From: Butyrivibrio sp.
GTDB taxonomy: Bacteria; Bacillota; Clostridia; Lachnospirales; Lachnospiraceae
Direction: 5' to 3'
DNA: 64,000 bases
NCBI GenBank assembly: GCA_017615275.1
Contig: JAGAAO010000047.1
Coordinates: 124,001 to 188,000, forward strand
Made by a program: the position numbers and the translations under genes. Shown piece by piece: positions 63,822 to 64,000 of the stretch. The notes beneath the pieces are model-generated. The model was not told where the DNA came from and did not search any database. It saw nothing but the letters and a program-made list of their open reading frames with translations. The stretch's first letter is position 1. The number at the start of each line of letters is the position of its first letter.

Positions 63822-64000
63822 TGAGATTAAAGCTTCCGAATAAGTTCAAGTTCAGAATTATTTCTATGCTGCTGGTTATCGGACTTATTGCTGTAGCATT
63901 TATCAAGCCGATCCCTGTAACGGCTGTGTTTGATCCCGATAAAGCCATTACCTACAAGAATTTTGCGGCAAAGGTCAATGTTGAGAATTCGGTTCTGTTT
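63821..64000 (+). CDS. Membrane-anchored protein, N-terminal part (3' end outside window)
   Basis: The first 60 residues only. A basic start is followed by one membrane helix (about 12-28) and an extracytoplasmic stretch KPIPVTAVFDPDKA. The ATG overlaps the preceding stop (TGATG). A short N-terminus with a single helix and an outside body, just behind a TolC-like gene, would suit an HlyD-type membrane-fusion protein, but no diagnostic motif is reached before the edge. Confidence 0.6.
   Translation, partial: MRLKLPNKFKFRIISMLLVIGLIAVAFIKPIPVTAVFDPDKAITYKNFAAKVNVENSVLF

Noticed and set aside
55411-64000. Calling this region a complete contractile injection system.
   Set aside because: No sheath, tube, spike, baseplate wedge or AAA+ ATPase gene is in the window; only a motif I associate with such loci is present.

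Overview
The window looks like chromosome from a Firmicutes (Bacillota) member of the Lachnospiraceae, in the Butyrivibrio/Pseudobutyrivibrio area. This is inferred from moderate-to-low G+C, strong AGGAGG-type ribosome sites with frequent GTG/TTG starts, and the gene order pepT-miaB-mutS-mutL-miaA-(YnbB-type PLP enzyme)-radC-mreBCD-PBP2-rodA-mgsA. No rRNA, tRNA, CRISPR array or insertion sequence was recognised.

Layout. 1-3700: accessory region with the 3' end of an RHS/YD-repeat gene, two related membrane proteins directly behind it, and a tandem pair of duplicated small membrane proteins. 3700-6480: a GntR (YtrA-type) regulator with an ABC ATPase and two membrane subunits, headed by a perfect palindrome over the promoter. 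6480-11515: two small covarying hairpins, a transaldolase-family gene (minus strand), a Na+/solute symporter with an amidohydrolase, an acetyltransferase, a small HTH regulator and a membrane protein. 11515-13340: a secreted protein resembling a 5'-nucleotidase whose active-site histidines are lost. 13340-18140 (minus strand): iorA-iorB-paaK-ACT protein-DUF4867-like, an aryl-pyruvate/aryl-acetyl-CoA module. 18260-21100: acyl-CoA ligase, a 46-residue ABC-permease remnant coupled to a short ABC ATPase, and dUTPase.

21180-38430: housekeeping. gltX, a UvrD-type helicase overlapping a convergent DUF1292 gene, a GlgX-like protein without catalytic residues, pepT, miaB, mutS, mutL, miaA, the YnbB-type enzyme and radC. 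37427-51400: cell shape and wall synthesis (mreB, mreC, mreD, PBP2, rodA, a carboxypeptidase), a methylglyoxal-synthase-like gene, an HlyD-like protein, sepF, aroB, lspA, an RluD-type pseudouridine synthase and a cytidylate-kinase-like protein. 51460-53816: a small hypothetical, an M42 aminopeptidase and a PHP hydrolase.

53819-64000 is the most unusual part. A LytS-type histidine kinase and a regulator with an N-terminal XRE helix-turn-helix and a C-terminal receiver are transcribed away from a tightly packed plus-strand operon, with two inverted repeats between. The operon encodes a soluble protein with an N-terminal FERNRYYPGKML motif, a possible pseudokinase with one membrane helix, a large membrane sensor ending in a degenerate nucleotide-cyclase-like domain, a membrane-anchored MORN-repeat protein, an exported TolC-like helical protein, and the start of a further membrane-anchored protein cut by the window edge. 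This looks like a regulated envelope-spanning assembly or secretion machine, possibly linked to a contractile injection system whose structural genes would lie beyond 64000. That link is inference; no sheath, tube or spike gene is visible here.
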